From Strigops habroptila (taxonomy: Eukaryota > Chordata > Aves > Psittaciformes > Psittacidae): DNA of 64,000 nt. Of the stretch, positions 11,901 through 48,072 are shown in pieces; positions within the stretch are counted from its first letter, which is position 1, and every line of letters starts with the position of its first letter. The stretch spans positions 9,455,284 through 9,519,283 of the forward strand of contig NC_046358.1 in NCBI RefSeq assembly GCF_004027225.2, written 5' to 3'. Position numbers and translations under genes: made by a program. The notes beneath the pieces are model-generated. The model saw only the letters and a list, made by a program, of their open reading frames with translations, made no database searches and was not told the DNA's origin.

Positions 11901-14900
11901 ACAAAGTTTAGCAATCCTTAGGAAGCCTGAATTAGTACATTAGTGAATTAGTACATTAGTACAGTGAAGTTCAGTACTAGTTTCTTAAATCTGGTATGGG
12001 CATCTTTTGCAGCAGTAACTCTTCTGGCTATGAATAATCATGAAAATATTTGACAGGGTTTGCTGCCATAAATATTTGTGTGAGGAAAAAAATCTCAGAA
12101 TTGGGTTTCCTGTCAGCTCTGCAGCTAACAATAGTCATCACTTTGTAGTTGCTTTTTCCAGTAACACTAGTAAAACAATGTTATGTGCTCAGCTTGTCAG
12201 AGTAGCTCTTGTTAGTGGCTTCAGAGATGTCCAGGGAGAAGCAGTCCCATTTTTACTGAATAAACTTATGTCCAGATTTTGTTGTGCTTTGTGGCTGCAG
12301 ATCTTAACTACAATCCCACAAGTTATAAAATGTGTGTAGAAATCAGTGATGCATTAACTGGTGTGTGTTATTAAGAGCCTAGCACCAAGAGAAGAGGTTT
12401 GAGTTCTCAACTGATGCTTCCATCCTAACCTGTTAGCAGGTGTGTGTGCCATGGCATGTGTCGTGCAATCTCTTAATTCCAAACATAAAGTGCTCCCCTT
12501 TTTTAGGACTGATTTGGTAATTTTATGTTTGGACAGAATTAAGAGCTGTGTTGTAGGAGACCGTTTTTACTTTCTGGTATGTAATTTTCTATTATGACAA
12601 TATACAAATGTAAGTTTAAAACATTTAAACATGCATGTGAATCTCCAAATAGCCTGTGTTCTTCCCAGCAGAGTCAAATCTTGTTTATAAGTACTACTGG
12701 AGTAACCTCCCACCTAAATCAAACATACAAAGTAAAAATGCAAACCCATGTGTTTTTTCTGTTATCTACTGTGGAGCAACAGTGTGGTCACTTTCTCAGC
12801 CTTTTGTGATACCAAACTGGGAGTAAATGTATACTGAAGAGGTGTCTAATGCTCTCCATATCTCAGATGTCAACTACAGCTGATGTTGGAGAGCTGAAAT
12901 AGGCTGTTGTTTCACTTTGGTAAAGAGAACTAACTCTGGTTGGATTAATTTCTCAGTACCTGTGTAAGTAGATTCAGGGTCATGGCCTATCTGAAGTAAG
13001 AATCTTCCTTGCTTATGCCACCACTTGCTAGTTTGTATCTTGGAAGGCTTCCCCCACTCCTGGTAAGACTTCTTGCTGCTGAAGTAGCCATTTATAAGAA
13101 CGAAATAAAAAAAAAAAGCCAACGTGTGTGCCACTAATAGTACACAGCCTAGCACAAAGCAGCAGGCACTACTTCTGCAGAGCATGGTTGCTCAGCAAAA
13201 GAAAGCTTGTGAAGGTGGTGGTTACGCAGCCTTTCTTTTAGCGCTTTTGCTTGTCCGAATTACTTTAATCACTTAGGGTTAGCTTATTTTTCAGCTAACG
13301 GGACTGCAGTTGGTCAGGATTGATTCTTTTTTTAAAGTATTCAAAAGATAGATGCCCTCTGTCTTTTAAACTACATGTTTCTGGCTATACGTAGCTGTTG
13401 TTAGTGTGAATCTACAGTTTGGCCAGTGATTAAATTTTTAGCTGCCTTTTGAAAAAGGTACTTTTTATTTGTGTGTATTGTTTGGAGGATATTATTACAG
13501 GTAGCTAATTTACAGGTGGCCAGGGAGTTAGCTGACCAATTGACACTGTGTAAATGCATGCTTAACCTGTGATTAATTGCAAGACTGTATTGTTTGCAGG
13601 AGGTTTGTATCTTCAGGGATATGCTTTCCCCTGCAGCGTGCCTCTGTCATCTGTCACCCCATTAGTTACACCAGTACAGTTGTAAACAGAACCATTGAAA
13701 TGAGCTCTGTTGTGTGACATCCAGAATGCTGAAAGGACAAAACACACGTATTTTTGGAGATTTATCATTATTCTGGATCAATAAAAGATCTTTTATTAGT
13801 GTGGAAGCAGTCTCCCCCTTGCAAGCACAGCAGGGGGCTAACTACTGTAAGTGGAGAAACAAGCATTTGGCTGGGAGTAGTTGGCTGCTTGTTAAACTGA
13901 CTGACAGGAAGCACATTAAGCTACATTTTGATTCGTCCCTTTAAAACAGTATTTCAGATTTGTTTCTAGTCCTGAGGTATATAGAAAAGTGTTTGGGAAG
14001 AGCAGCCTCTCGGGTGGTGTGCTCTGTGGACTGTGGAAACACCTAGAATTAGAGCTGAAATTGAACTTTATGTAAGCATTCTGTTAAAGTCGTCTAGCAC
14101 TTCCTTTGCTGCTCTTGACACCTGTTAATATAGTGTACTGAAACAGGTCTCTGTCCTTCCTCAAAATAATGAAATTAGCAGATTTCCTGCTTTTCTAAAA
14201 GCCCTGCAAATTAGAAATTTCGCTTCCAAAAACTTAGGTATCACTTGCATTGGGTTTTTGGTTTTTGTGTGTTTATATTTGGAATGTATCAGTGTCTGGG
14301 TGAATTTACTCTAATTGAACCTACTGTTAATCTGCTGAAATGGGAATCTTAATGAATGTATTTTGGATATGCAGACAGTACATATACTTGATAGATATCT
14401 AACCTTATGCAGGAATAAAGCACCCCTTGTTCTTTCAAAACTCTTTACTTGGCTTCTCTTACCACATCACCTAAAATGGTATTTTCAGTGGGTAGTTTTT
14501 ACACTGCGTTTAAGGGACACTTCAGGGGATTTTGTTTTTTTCCTGTATCCCATTATACGCACACGTTTAAACTGTGTGATGCTGCTGCCTGCTTTATTCT
14601 ATTGTCCATTTTTGGTTGGCACAGCAACTCCTAAGAACCATTTTTAAACAACTGTTTCAGAGTCCTTTAATAGCAACATACTGAAGATGAAAGGGTACTG
14701 CATGGTGACTGCTTAGCCTGTATGGAAATAGGAGACTTGGTTTGAGCTTGGTTGTAGATCCCATGTTCTCAAATACTAGAATGTATTTACTGGACAACCA
14801 ATAAGGCTACATACACGCTTACCTCTTCTACCACCTGTTTTCTTTAACTCTGTATAATTAGACATAATAGGTGGCAAGACCTATGATGGGAAGTTAACAA

Positions 14901-17900
14901 GCAGTTGGTATCTCAGAATAGCTCTCAATTCTTGAGTAAAAGTAACTTCCCTGCTGCATGTAACTTGAAAGGGTGGAGGAAAAGCTAGTCCTTCTCTTAC
15001 AGGCATAAGCAACTGAAGGAAAAAAATGAGGGAGAGAGAACAGTCTCCATACGGTATTTTTGGTGCTATTACGGTCTCAAAATTGTCATGACAACCAATA
15101 CTATTTTCCTTTTCAGAATCTTGAAACTGCACTTTAAGGTCATGATTATGTGCCAGCTGATAAATGCTTAAGATGCGTTGTTGAATTCACTATTTTGTGC
15201 TCCCTTCTATGGTTATGGCTTTATCTGAAGGAAGAGACTTGCAAAACAGAATAATGTAGTTATTCTGAGTCTCCTTCCTTAACAGTGACTCAGACTATAT
15301 ATCCAGATAGCATCCCGAGCAGCATTGCACCCATATGGACAGTCACACTTTCAGCATGTGGGGCGTTTAACCTCAGGCCATCAAGCTATTTTTGGTGACG
15401 AGAATGAAGTAACAAATGACCTGATGCTTGGCATGCTTCGGATCTGCCTGAGACAAATTCTGTTTGAAATGTTTCCTTTCTGAGAGTCAGCACCAAATAG
15501 AGATTAGTAGTATTTCTTTTGGAGATACTCTTATGGGTATTGTCCTCACAGCAAATTTTACATATGGATTAGTTCTGTGAGCTGTTCTTCTATGAGCTTC
15601 TAACAGTTCAATCTCACCGTAATTTCATCAGAGGTACTAGTCAGTTGTAATGTGGATATTATCCAAACCAGTAATTTTTATGGCCATGTAAAAGTAGTAA
15701 AACCAATTAAAATTGATTATGCTGATGCAATAGTCTAAACTTGAGTTTTGAACTATGCAAGTCCAGTTCCATATTCTAAAATCTGTCCTGGTGCAACCAC
15801 AGAGATATATGTAAGTAATTAGATACTGGAGCCTTTTTTTTTTTAATTTGTCACCTGCAGTTCACCAGTCACCTTCTTAATTCTCTTGAACAAGGCTTCT
15901 GTATGTGGACTTGCTGACTAAATAATTATAACAGGGAATGTGACATATCCAGTCTTATTAAATATCAGAGTAGTGATTCACCAGGTGCTGAGTAACAGTC
16001 AGTGGATGTATGAGACTTAAGTGGAGAGGAAGCATCTTACTGTACAGCCTACTCTTGTTTCATTGTTGGATCTGTGTTTCTAAAATACTTCTTGCTGGGG
16101 GGATGACTTTAAGCTAAGAGATGAGTTGGTCTATACAGTCTTAATTCCGGGTGTTCTCTTAAAGCGTATGCTTCGAGTTTTAAGCAGCAGAATATACCAT
16201 TTAAGCTTAGAGTTTTAAGTGTTTCAGCATAGCAAGAATTACAGTTATGAATTCCAAGTGGGTATTTGACTTTCTGCTCTATTATGTATTCCCATAAATG
16301 GCCAGAGTCTGGACTAAGGTTACTTGTGAAGCCTCAAGCAAGAAGTGCTGTTTGGTATTGGCTAATTATGCTTTTCTGGTATCTTTAGAACTGAAAATTC
16401 CCCATGCTTTGGGCAGAAAAAATCAAAATGAGACTGTTAAGAGTTGCCTCTTGCTCAAATCTCCAATTCAGAAACTTTTACCCTGCCCATTTGTTAGCCT
16501 TGCAGTGCATTTTCACATATCAGTGTTAAGTTATAACTGACCATTTTCAAACCAATTATAAAAGCTAATTTTAATTTCAGGGAAGGAGATCCAAGCCTTA
16601 CTTCTGTAGGAAAGCATGCTGCCTCTGCTGTAGAAGGCTGGTTCTGGGAGCCTTCAGAGGTCACTGTCACAGACTGCTGCTGTTAGGTCTGTCACAATGG
16701 GCTTGCATGTGTTGCAAGCAGCTCTGAATTGAGTTGGCCAACTGGGCTACCCTAGTCCCTTGGCATGTTACAAGGCTTGATGCTCTCAGAGTGAGCTTAC
16801 TCAAAAGTAGTAGGATTTTAAGTAGGCACGTGTGATATCCCAACGGATGACATTCCCAAGGAACAGCTCTTCCAGAGCTTCAATTCCACAGACTCCGACC
16901 ATACATACTTCCTGCAAACATAGTCCTGAACCGAAGCTACAGGAGACTGACTGCAGGAAGTTTTCAAATCTTTGTCTTAGCTACCTGATCAGTTGTTGTT
17001 CTGTGGGCTTAAATCAAACTCTTCCCCCAGGTATCACTTAAGCCTGGAGCATAAGGGAGCATCTACAATATAGCTTAGTTCTGTAACACATCTAGTCCTT
17101 GGATCCAGCTTGAGCCCTTCTGGAGCTTAGCTTTCACCAAGTGATTTGCCTCAGACAGCTCCATGGTCTTCAACATTTAACTAAAGTTTAATGATACTGT
17201 GCTGTCCCACTGCATTTTTGAATCTTTACGTGGTCAGTGTTGCCATGAGTAGTCACTTCCTTCCTTTCGGAAGATTCTTCCCCAGCTCAACTTCTACCAT
17301 TTGACACAGCAACAACTAAGTATTAATTTTCAGTAGCAAAACTCATTAAAGTTGGCATTTAGCCTATCAAGTGTGGACTGAATTAGTAAAATATGATGGC
17401 TACTGCACCACTGTATAATTAAGCATTCTTAAGTAACTACCTTCAAATGAATAAGTTACTCGTTAATGCAATGTCACAGTCTCATGGGTTATCTCAATTG
17501 GAACTGCAACTAGGTTGAAGCTACAAAAATAACTGTAATAGGGAGTTTGCAGTAGTTTTTATGCTGAAATGAGAGTCCTGAGTAGGTACCTATTCTAATG
17601 TTCCCTGGGCCTTACTGTTAAAGGTAGCAATACTTTATTTCAGATCAAATAGAAGCCTGCTAGCTTTCTAAAGTTAAGAGAAATTTCAATACTAAAATAA
17701 CTTATCCAGTATTTTCCTCCTTGACCCTGCAAGTGAATAGATTCAGATATTTTTTTCTGTCTGCTAATGCTCACTTTTTTCCTCTTTCCCCATCTGCAGT
17801 CAATGGAAATGGAAGCAACAGACTTTCTCCTTAGCATAAAGATCAATTTTCATAACCAGGTAGAGCCTGTATTCTGATAACTCAGTGATTTAATTTTGAA

Positions 17901-19814
17901 AAGAACATGACAGTAGTAATCGCTTTGGTATTAACTAAATGTTGCCATGACAGGCAAGACTGCTGTGCAGAACTTTGTACATACATGCTCTTGCATTGCT
18001 TCTTATTAGACTTTATTTGCTTGTTGTGAAAAGGTTGCTTCTCATTAAACTTTTTTTTGCTTGTTCTGAAAAGGTAAAGAGCATGGCTCTTTAAAGGAGT
18101 TTTTTAGATTAGCCATGCTTTAGAATAAGCAGCTATTTGGAAATTTTGAATAAGCAAGTAGGTGGCTCTGTTCCTACCTCTCTGTTCACATATATTGTGG
18201 AACATTTTCCTTTTAATTTATCTTGTAAATGATATATAACTGATCTTCTTGTTCTCACTGAAAAGTGACTTGTATAATTGTTATACTTCCTGTCCCTAAT
18301 TCTGAATGGCTGTCACTGAAAGGAGTGGGTGGATGTGTGGAGCCACATGAGGATGGCTTTTAATTTCCATTTAGCACTTTATTCTGTACCTAAAATGTTG
18401 CTGACAGAGTTAAGAGAATTGAGTAGACTCTCTGCTGTCATACAGTGAGTGGAAATCAGCCCTCAGCTAATGCTTTAGAGTGCTGATTACAGTTTCCTGA
18501 CTGGCATGTGCTAGTGAATCAAACAGCTGAATCAGCAGTAAGCTTCACTAGTAAATTCAGTTTGGAGAAATGCATCACAGAACTAAAGGCTGACTCAGTG
18601 TAGCAGCTGCACTGTTGCCTCAGGAGGAGGCACTGAAGGAGGTTGTTGGTCATGTTCATGATTAATGCTGGCTCAGGCAGGCCTGATCAAGAGTTCCAGC
18701 AGCCTTCAAATATTACTCCTGGCTGGAGAGGCAAGAGTTCAGGTAGCTTGCCTACAGCTAAGGCTTAAAAGCCTGAGACAGTCACTAAGTATTAAGACAG
18801 ACCCATTTATCTCCACTGACTTTCCCTTGTCACAAAGAGAAAGTAGAACCTGTATCTTGTAACCCTGTTAAGAAGGAGACTGTGGAAGGCCAGGTATTTT
18901 TTCAAAAGGAAAACCAACTGTATAAAAATAACTTGTAAGGAAAAGCTTTTGTTTTTAACAACTGCGCTGGTGATCATTAGTGTGTTGTACTGAAGCTGAG
19001 GAGTTTGATTCATTAGAAAAGTATGCATTTCTAGATTAAGATGACCATTAGAATTTTAACTGCGTGTACAAGTAAATCTTCAATTTTAACTGAGTTTTAA
19101 GGTAGCAAATGGAACAGTGTTACCTTGTCTTTCAAGACTTTGAAGTGACTAGAACAGACAGTCTTTTCTTGGTAGGAAGTGGGGAAAGAAAGGAGGAAAG
19201 TTTTCTGGGAAGGTCGACAATTGATAAAGCTGATTCAGAAGTGATTTAAGAAAATACAGGTGAATGAAGCTGTTTAGAGAGAGTGTAGTTCTTCAAACAT
19301 TAACTCCAGTTACACTGCTTAATAGATCTCACAGCTTTAGAACTTAACACAAGCCTTATTTTAAATTGAATTAGTATTTAATTTCTCTTACTCTTCAAAT
19401 AAGCCCAGGTTTAATACTTCAGATTAAAATTCCTTTTCCTGAACTCTTGCTTGTTATATAGGCTGTTCAGAGCTGTCATCACCTTAACCTGTAACCAGCT
19501 GGTTTACAGTTAGGTATGTTCTCATCACATGATGAGCAATCACAGATTGTGGCTATGAATGAACTGCAAGTTGTAATACTGGTTAATCAAGGAATGACAA
19601 AGTATTAGTTTTTAATATTAAACTATGCCATATAAACATGAGACTTTTCAAATTTCTATGCAGACTGCTTTTTCGTACCTAGCCTGGCTCAGAGTGCTGT
19701 AGTAAGAAGGAGCAACACAAGCCTGATAATGCCTTTCCTTCTTAATGTCTGTTTTGACGCAGAGTACAGTTGCTTTGTGATGATGGTGGCCTACACTCTT
19801 TTGAAATAAAAGCT
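8901..19814. other. Non-coding interval between ARID4A promoter and PSMA3 3' end
   Basis: No open frame here shows conserved-protein character, and I recognise no repeat family. The DNA is AT-rich with short homopolymers (T-rich run near 11330-11355). A degenerate tandem duplication (17996-18074, ~39-bp unit) is the only clear internal repeat. A plus-strand AATAAA at 19805-19810 could end a rightward lncRNA. The interval may hold later exons of that transcript, but none can be called by eye. Confidence 0.5.
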
Positions 19815-19835
19815 AACAGGTAGTGAAATGGAAAA

Positions 19836-19841
19836 TTTATT
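19836..19841 (-). terminator. PSMA3: PSMA3 poly(A) signal
   Basis: The minus strand reads AATAAA 122 bp past the PSMA3 stop codon. It is the first canonical signal after the stop, so a short 3'UTR ending near 19815-19825 is likely. Confidence 0.6.
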
Positions 19842-19962
19842 AGTGCAAGTTGGTCACTCAGTTTCTTCCAACAAGTACATAATAGGATCCCATGCTTAAT
19901 ACATTATAAACAAACCTTTTGCAAGTTAAAAAAAGTTGAACTTGTCACGAAGTAACAATGTG

Positions 19963-31685
<11,723 letters not shown>

Positions 31686-31884
31686 GGCGGCGGCGCACAG
31701 ACACAGCCGGACGCAGCGCCCCCTCCGGCCCGGCCTCGCTCCTACGCCTCACCTTCCAACAACACGCGCTCCCATTGGCTTCCGCACCGGCCAACTAGGC
31801 CCGCCGACAGCAGGGCAGCGCGGTCGGGCGCTGACATCACCGCTACACATCCTGGAGGGCACGTAGGAAAATAATGACATGAGC

Positions 31885-31957
31885 GCCCGGCTAGCTCAGT
31901 CGGTAGAGCATGGGACTCTTAATCCCAGGGTCGTGGGTTCGAGCCCCACGTTGGGCG
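31885..31957 (+). tRNA. tRNA-Lys (CTT anticodon)
   Basis: A 73-nt cloverleaf: acceptor GCCCGGC pairing with GTTGGGC (two G-U pairs), D arm with GCTCAGTCGGTAGAGC, anticodon loop CTCTTAA with anticodon CTT, T arm GTGGGTTCGAGCCCCAC, discriminator G. The internal A box (TAGCTCAGTCGG) and B box (GGTTCGAGCCC) are intact and a TTTT Pol III terminator follows at 31966-31969. No intron. It lies ~200 bp from the PSMA3 start codon, transcribed away from it. Confidence 0.97.
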
Positions 31958-31983
31958 TTATGTGATTTTATAGCCGCGTCCCG

Positions 31984-32010
31984 TTTTACGCCCAAAACCG
32001 GGCGTTAAAA
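31984..32010. other. Small hairpin downstream of tRNA-Lys
   Basis: TTTTACGCCC and GGGCGTTAAAA form an imperfect inverted repeat (one bulged T) around a 5-base loop, 26 bp after the tRNA end. The right arm repeats the GGGCGTTA found at the tRNA 3' junction. Function unknown. Confidence 0.45.
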
Positions 32011-32044
32011 CTCCTGAACAGTATCACATCTCGCTGGTGATCGG

Positions 32045-32922
32045 TCACTAGCGGTGACCCTCAGGGCTCAGTGTTAGGGCCAGTGTTGTTTAATATCTTC
32101 ACTGACTGTCTGGATGAGGTGATTGAGTGCACCCTCAGTAAATTTGCAGATGACACCAAGTTGGTTGGGAGTGTTGATCTGCTGAAGCATAGGGAGACTC
32201 TAGAGAGAGATCTAGTCAGCCTGTATTGACAGGCTGTGGCCAATGGTATGAGGTCCAACAAGGCAGAGTGCCAGGTCCTGCATTTGGGCCACAACAACCC
32301 CATGCAATGCTCCAGGCTTGGGGAAGAGTGTCTGGAAAGCTGCTCAGTGGTAACGGACCTGGGAGTGCTGACTGACGGAGCTGAACATGAGCCAGCTTGA
32401 GTCCAGGCAGCCAAGAAGGCCAAGAACATCCTGGCCTGTATCAGCAATAGTGTGGCCAGCAGGGCCAGGGCAGCGATCATCCTCCTGTACTCGGCACTGA
32501 ATGGCTGCACCTTGAACACTGTGCTCAGCTCTGGGCCCCTCACTGCAAGAAAGACATTGAGGTGCTGGAGCAGGTTCAGAGAAGGGCAGTGAGGCTGGTG
32601 AAGGGTCTGGAGCACAAGTCTTGTGAGGAACAGCTGAGGGACCTGGGGGTGTTTAGTCTGGAGAAAAGGAGGCTCAGGGGGTACCTTATTGCTCTCTACA
32701 ACTACCTGAAAGGAGGTTGTAGTGAGGTGGGAGTCGGTCTCTTCTCCCAAGGAAGAAGTGGTAGGACAAGAGGTAATGGCCTCAAGCTGCACCAGGGGAG
32801 GTGTAGATGAGGCCCTCAGTGACATGGTTTAGTGGAGGTCTTGGCAGTCATGGGGTAATGGTTGGACTTGATAATCTTAAAGGTCTTTTCCAACCTAGTT
32901 GATTCTTTGGTTCTATGATTTA
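32045..32922 (+). mobile_element. CR1 LINE, 5'-truncated copy
   Basis: About 880 bp of the 3' part of a CR1 non-LTR retrotransposon. The decayed reverse transcriptase begins [20 protein letters not shown] and continues through [11 protein letters not shown] to [19 protein letters not shown], with several stops and shifts. It ends in the family's short 3' repeats (gattctttggttctatgatt). Long frames on the opposite strand are antisense artefacts. Non-functional. Confidence 0.93.
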
Positions 32923-33008
32923 TATTGTTATCTTGAATGTATTTATAGTTCGATTCTTACAGCTTAGCATCACCATCTGTTTCTTCAACAGTTACATGTT
33001 CAGGAGAA

Positions 33009-33530
33009 CCTGTAGCAATTAAACATTCTGAGTTCAAATTGCCTTATGATTTCGTGTGGGGTTTTTTTATTATAGTGCCCCATTACTGGGGAATCCACCA
33101 CTTCCCTGGGTAGATTATTCCAGTAGCTGATTGTTCTCATTGTGAAAAAATTTCCTCTTGTGTCCAATTGGAATGTCTCCAGGAGGACTTGGAAAATTCT
33201 GTGATCATTTCCCTACAGAAAGCCCAAATAAAGGTTTCTTAAATGCAATTCCCAGCTCAGACAGGTGTAATTCCAACTGAGCATGTGTCCTTGGTACACT
33301 GGGGTATTGCTCAAACATGGCAGAGTTAAGGCTCTGCTGTGAGAATGACATTTAAACATATTGTCAGGCATCGTTGTTTGCATATGCTTTAAAGTTCAGC
33401 TGCATTTTCATATTCTAAAGGGCATAAAATACTAACCAGGAAAAAAAATAGTAATAAAAACAAAATTTAAAACATGAAACCACACAAAATCATAAGGCAA
33501 TTTGAACTCAGAATGTTTAATTGCTACAGG
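33009..33530. repeat. Inverted repeat: 51-bp arms around a 420-bp spacer
   Basis: 33009-33059 and the reverse complement of 33480-33530 match at 50 of 51 positions (a C/T difference in TTCGTGTGG against TTTGTGTGG). The spacer carries an old minus-strand CR1 fragment. No transposase and no target duplication outside the arms were seen. Confidence 0.85.
33075..33185 (-). mobile_element. CR1 fragment, reverse orientation
   Basis: The minus strand reads like the CR1 3' region: AAATTTTTTCACAATGAGAA, then AATCTACCCAGGGAAGTGG and TGGATTCCCC. It is short and diverged, and lies inside the inverted repeat. Confidence 0.65.
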
Positions 33531-34812
33531 CTTTTGTTCATTTATTTTCTCATGTGTCAGCATCCTCTGCTGCTGCCTTGGCAATGATTTCTCCTCCTCC
33601 AGAACCCACTGGTTGTGTGCTGGTCCTGTCACCGTTTCTGCATCTCACATCTCCACGACAGCCTTCTTGCTCCTCAGTTTTCCTCTCTAAGGAGAGAGAT
33701 TGCAAAGAGTCTCCCCCAAGTTTGTCACTGCAGAGTTCCTTCCCTTTCACACCTTTCTTGCAAGCTCCTGCTTGGATTCCTTGCATATCCTCCTGATATG
33801 CAGAGCCCATCCAGGATGCCCCATTTGCTTCAGCTTCTTCAGTCCACACTCTTGCTCCACACACAGATAGATCTTCTCTTCTCAGCTGTACCCTCTTGAG
33901 CCCACTTTGTGACCCAGGTGAATTCAGGGAGACCAGAAGGAGGGAACCGACAAGGCTGTGACAGGAGCAGAGGAGAAAGCCATTATGCAGAGCTGCTCCC
34001 CCAACAATGGGTTAGGGCAGAGGTTTGCTCAAGCGACAGAACAGATGGTGGCAGGGACAACTTTCAGTGTCTCACATCACTCCCACTCACTGTCCAACTC
34101 TCCCATACACCTCCACCTTCACAGATCTTGAATGGGAAGTGTGGATGTGGGACAAACAGTGCAGCCACGGAGTACATGAGAAGCATAGCATCTACAAACA
34201 GCTACAGTGGCTCACAGCTCAGGCAGTTTGGGGTCAGTGGCAATAGACTACATCAGCATCACAACAGCCTACCTTGAAATCCACCTTTTGCTTCATTAGT
34301 GCCCTTATCTTCCTGTGAGCATGAAGTTTGGCTCTTTGGCTTGCCTCTCTGGCAATGAGCCAGTCTAGACTCCACTCACCAGTTAGTACTTTTTCAATAC
34401 TTATTTTGCCTCCCTGAAGAAGAAACGGATCTCACGCACGTGGCTGCTATAAATACCCTGTGACAGCTCTTTTGGAGGTATGATCCACAGTTACATTCCC
34501 AGACATGCATAAAAATTGCTTAAAGGACAGCTGATTTTACAGGTGTGGTTATTGGGGGAAAATGACAAAGGGAAGATTGGTAGGGGAAAGGAGCTGGTTG
34601 CTGGGAGTGGAATAAGCGCTCCATTAGGAATCTCTTTCTCAAGCGATCCCAAATGTTCACTACAGTAGCCATTATTTCCTATAAACTCCCTTTTCCCACC
34701 TAGGGGATGAAGTTGCAGCAAGACACAGATGACAAACTATATTCATTAGAACACCTTTTATTGATGAAGGTCTTACTATTAAGCTCCTAGGCTCATATTA
34801 TTAAGCTTTGAC
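33531..34812. other. Unassigned sequence between PSMA3 and ACTR10
   Basis: I recognise no gene or repeat. A minus-strand open frame at 33550-33864 (104 codons) resembles no family I know and lacks a coding context. A TATAAATACC motif occurs at ~34450, but no transcript can be supported. Confidence 0.5.
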
Positions 34813-35157
34813 TTATGGGGACAAGCTGAGTAGGGGTTTTTCAGCCTGGAGAAAGAGAAAGCTCCGGGGAGGCCTTAGAGCACCCTTCAGTGCCTAAAGG
34901 GGCTAGAAGAAAGCTGGAGAGGGACTTTTGACGAGGGCATAAAGGGATGGGACAAGGGGGAATGGCTTTAAACTGACAGAGGGGAGATTGAGATACTGAG
35001 TTGTTCTTCCCTGTGAGGATGCTGAGGTGCTCGCACAGGTTGCCCAGAGAAGCTGTGGCTGCCCCACCCCTGGTAGTGTTCAAGACCAGGTTGGACGGGG
35101 CTTTGAGCAACCTGGTCTAGTGCAAGGTCCCTTCCAACCAAAACCATTCTGTGATTA
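34813..35157 (+). mobile_element. CR1 LINE 3' fragment
   Basis: Typical CR1 tail: TTTTCAGCCTGGAGAAAGAG, later CACAGGTTGCCCAGAGAAGC and GGTCCCTTCCAACCAAAACC, ending at ATTCTGTGATT. There is an internal deletion near 34998 compared with the copy at 36165-36713. Confidence 0.9.
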
Positions 35158-35179
35158 CTAAACACGGTCGCTTCAGCGT

Positions 35180-46874
<11,695 letters not shown>

Positions 46875-47336
46875 GAACCTGTGTGCTACACAAGGATTCT
46901 TTTCCTCTATTTCAAGTACATGTATATGCATTGGTTTGGGTTTTTGTATTAAGTAATTTGTGTGTAACACTATTAAATAGGAACAATGTGGATGTTTTCA
47001 GGCACTAAACTAGTAGGTACTAACACTATTTAAAACCATGTCCATTTTAAAAACTTAAATCTGGCAACTACTATGCTGTTTAGTCCTGTTCTGGAGAAAT
47101 TCTGTAATGTCATGAGTTATAGCCTACTGAGTTGTTTGTTATTTATCTGTACAGTAAATGCCATTGCTGAGAGTATTTGTTTTAAGATAGTTTTATTGTA
47201 AACATGCTTAGCAGAAAGAAGGACAATCTACTGTGGGAAACATCTATGGAAGTTTTTCTGCCCAATTCTGTATTAAAATATTCCACCCTAGAATCATGTG
47301 TGAGGAAATGGTTTGAGTCTGTTAAGTGAAGGTGGC
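46875..47336 (+). other. ACTR10 3'UTR and flank
   Basis: AT-rich sequence after the stop. Candidate poly(A) signals are ATTAAA at ~46971 and ~47272. No canonical AATAAA is seen, so the exact end is uncertain. Confidence 0.55.
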
Positions 47337-47910
47337 TGTCCTGGGTTCAGCTATAGCAGTCATTTTTCTCCTTGTTAGCAGCTGGTGCAGTGCTGTGTTT
47401 TTTAATTTTCAGCCTGGGAACAACGCTGATAACACTGATGTTTTTAGTTGTTGCTAAGTAGTGTTTATTCCAACCAAGGACTTTCTCAGTCTCATGCTTT
47501 GCCAGGGAGGAGGGGAAGCCGGGAGGAAACAGAGACAGGACACCTGACCCAAACTAGCCAAAGAGGTATTCCATACCACAGCACGTCATGCATGTATATA
47601 AACTGGGGGGAGTTACCCGGAAGGCCCAGATCACTGCTTGGGTCAGGCTGGGTATCGGTCACTGGGTGGCGAGCAATTGTATCCTCTCCCCTTGTTATTT
47701 CCCTTATCATCATTATTATTCTTAGTGGTAGTAGTAGCAGTTTTGTATTATACCTTAGGCTTAGTTACTAGACTGCTCTTATCTCAACCCGTGGGAGTTA
47801 CATTCTACCGATTCTCCTCGCCAGCCCTCTGGGAGCAGAGGGAGGAAGAAGGGCGGGAGTGAGCGAGGGGCTGCATGGTTCTGAGTTACCAGCTGGGCTC
47901 AAACCATGAC
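47337..47910 (+). mobile_element. Solo LTR of an avian endogenous retrovirus
   Basis: Starts TGTCCTGGGTTCAGCTATAG and ends near GCTGGGCTCAAACCATGAC, a pattern I know from abundant avian ERV LTRs. Internal hallmarks include TCTTATCTCAACCCGTGGGA and GGAGTGAGCGAGGGGCTGC. No gag, pol or env flanks it. The terminal CA seems lost and no target duplication was found, so it is old or its end was altered by neighbouring CR1 sequence. Family assignment (ERVL-like) is tentative. Confidence 0.75.
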
Positions 47911-48072
47911 TCTAGACCAAGCAGCCTCTCTGCAACATCCCTGACCACTCTTTGGGCTCGGCCAGCCAGCCAGTTTCCAACCCAGCACAGAATCCACCTA
48001 CCAGGCCATGAGCAGCCAGTTTCTCCAGCAGAATGCTGTGGGAGACAGTGTCAAATGCTTTACTTAAGTCCA
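47911..48072 (-). mobile_element. CR1 reverse-transcriptase fragment, reverse orientation
   Basis: The minus strand encodes DLSKAFDTVSHSILLEKLAA followed by HGLVGGF, the CR1 reverse transcriptase. It directly abuts a CR1 tail of opposite orientation. Confidence 0.85.

Noticed and set aside
13714-13944. Short plus-strand frames in 9000-19800 as possible lncRNA-encoded peptides
   Set aside because: All are 60-110 codons, at the level expected by chance, without conserved motifs.
32061-32825. 254-codon minus-strand frame
   Set aside because: It is the antisense of a CR1 copy whose true reverse-transcriptase frame is on the plus strand.
33550-33864. 104-codon minus-strand frame, first suspected as a processed pseudogene
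   Set aside because: I could not match it to any protein and it has no poly(A) remnant or flanking duplication.
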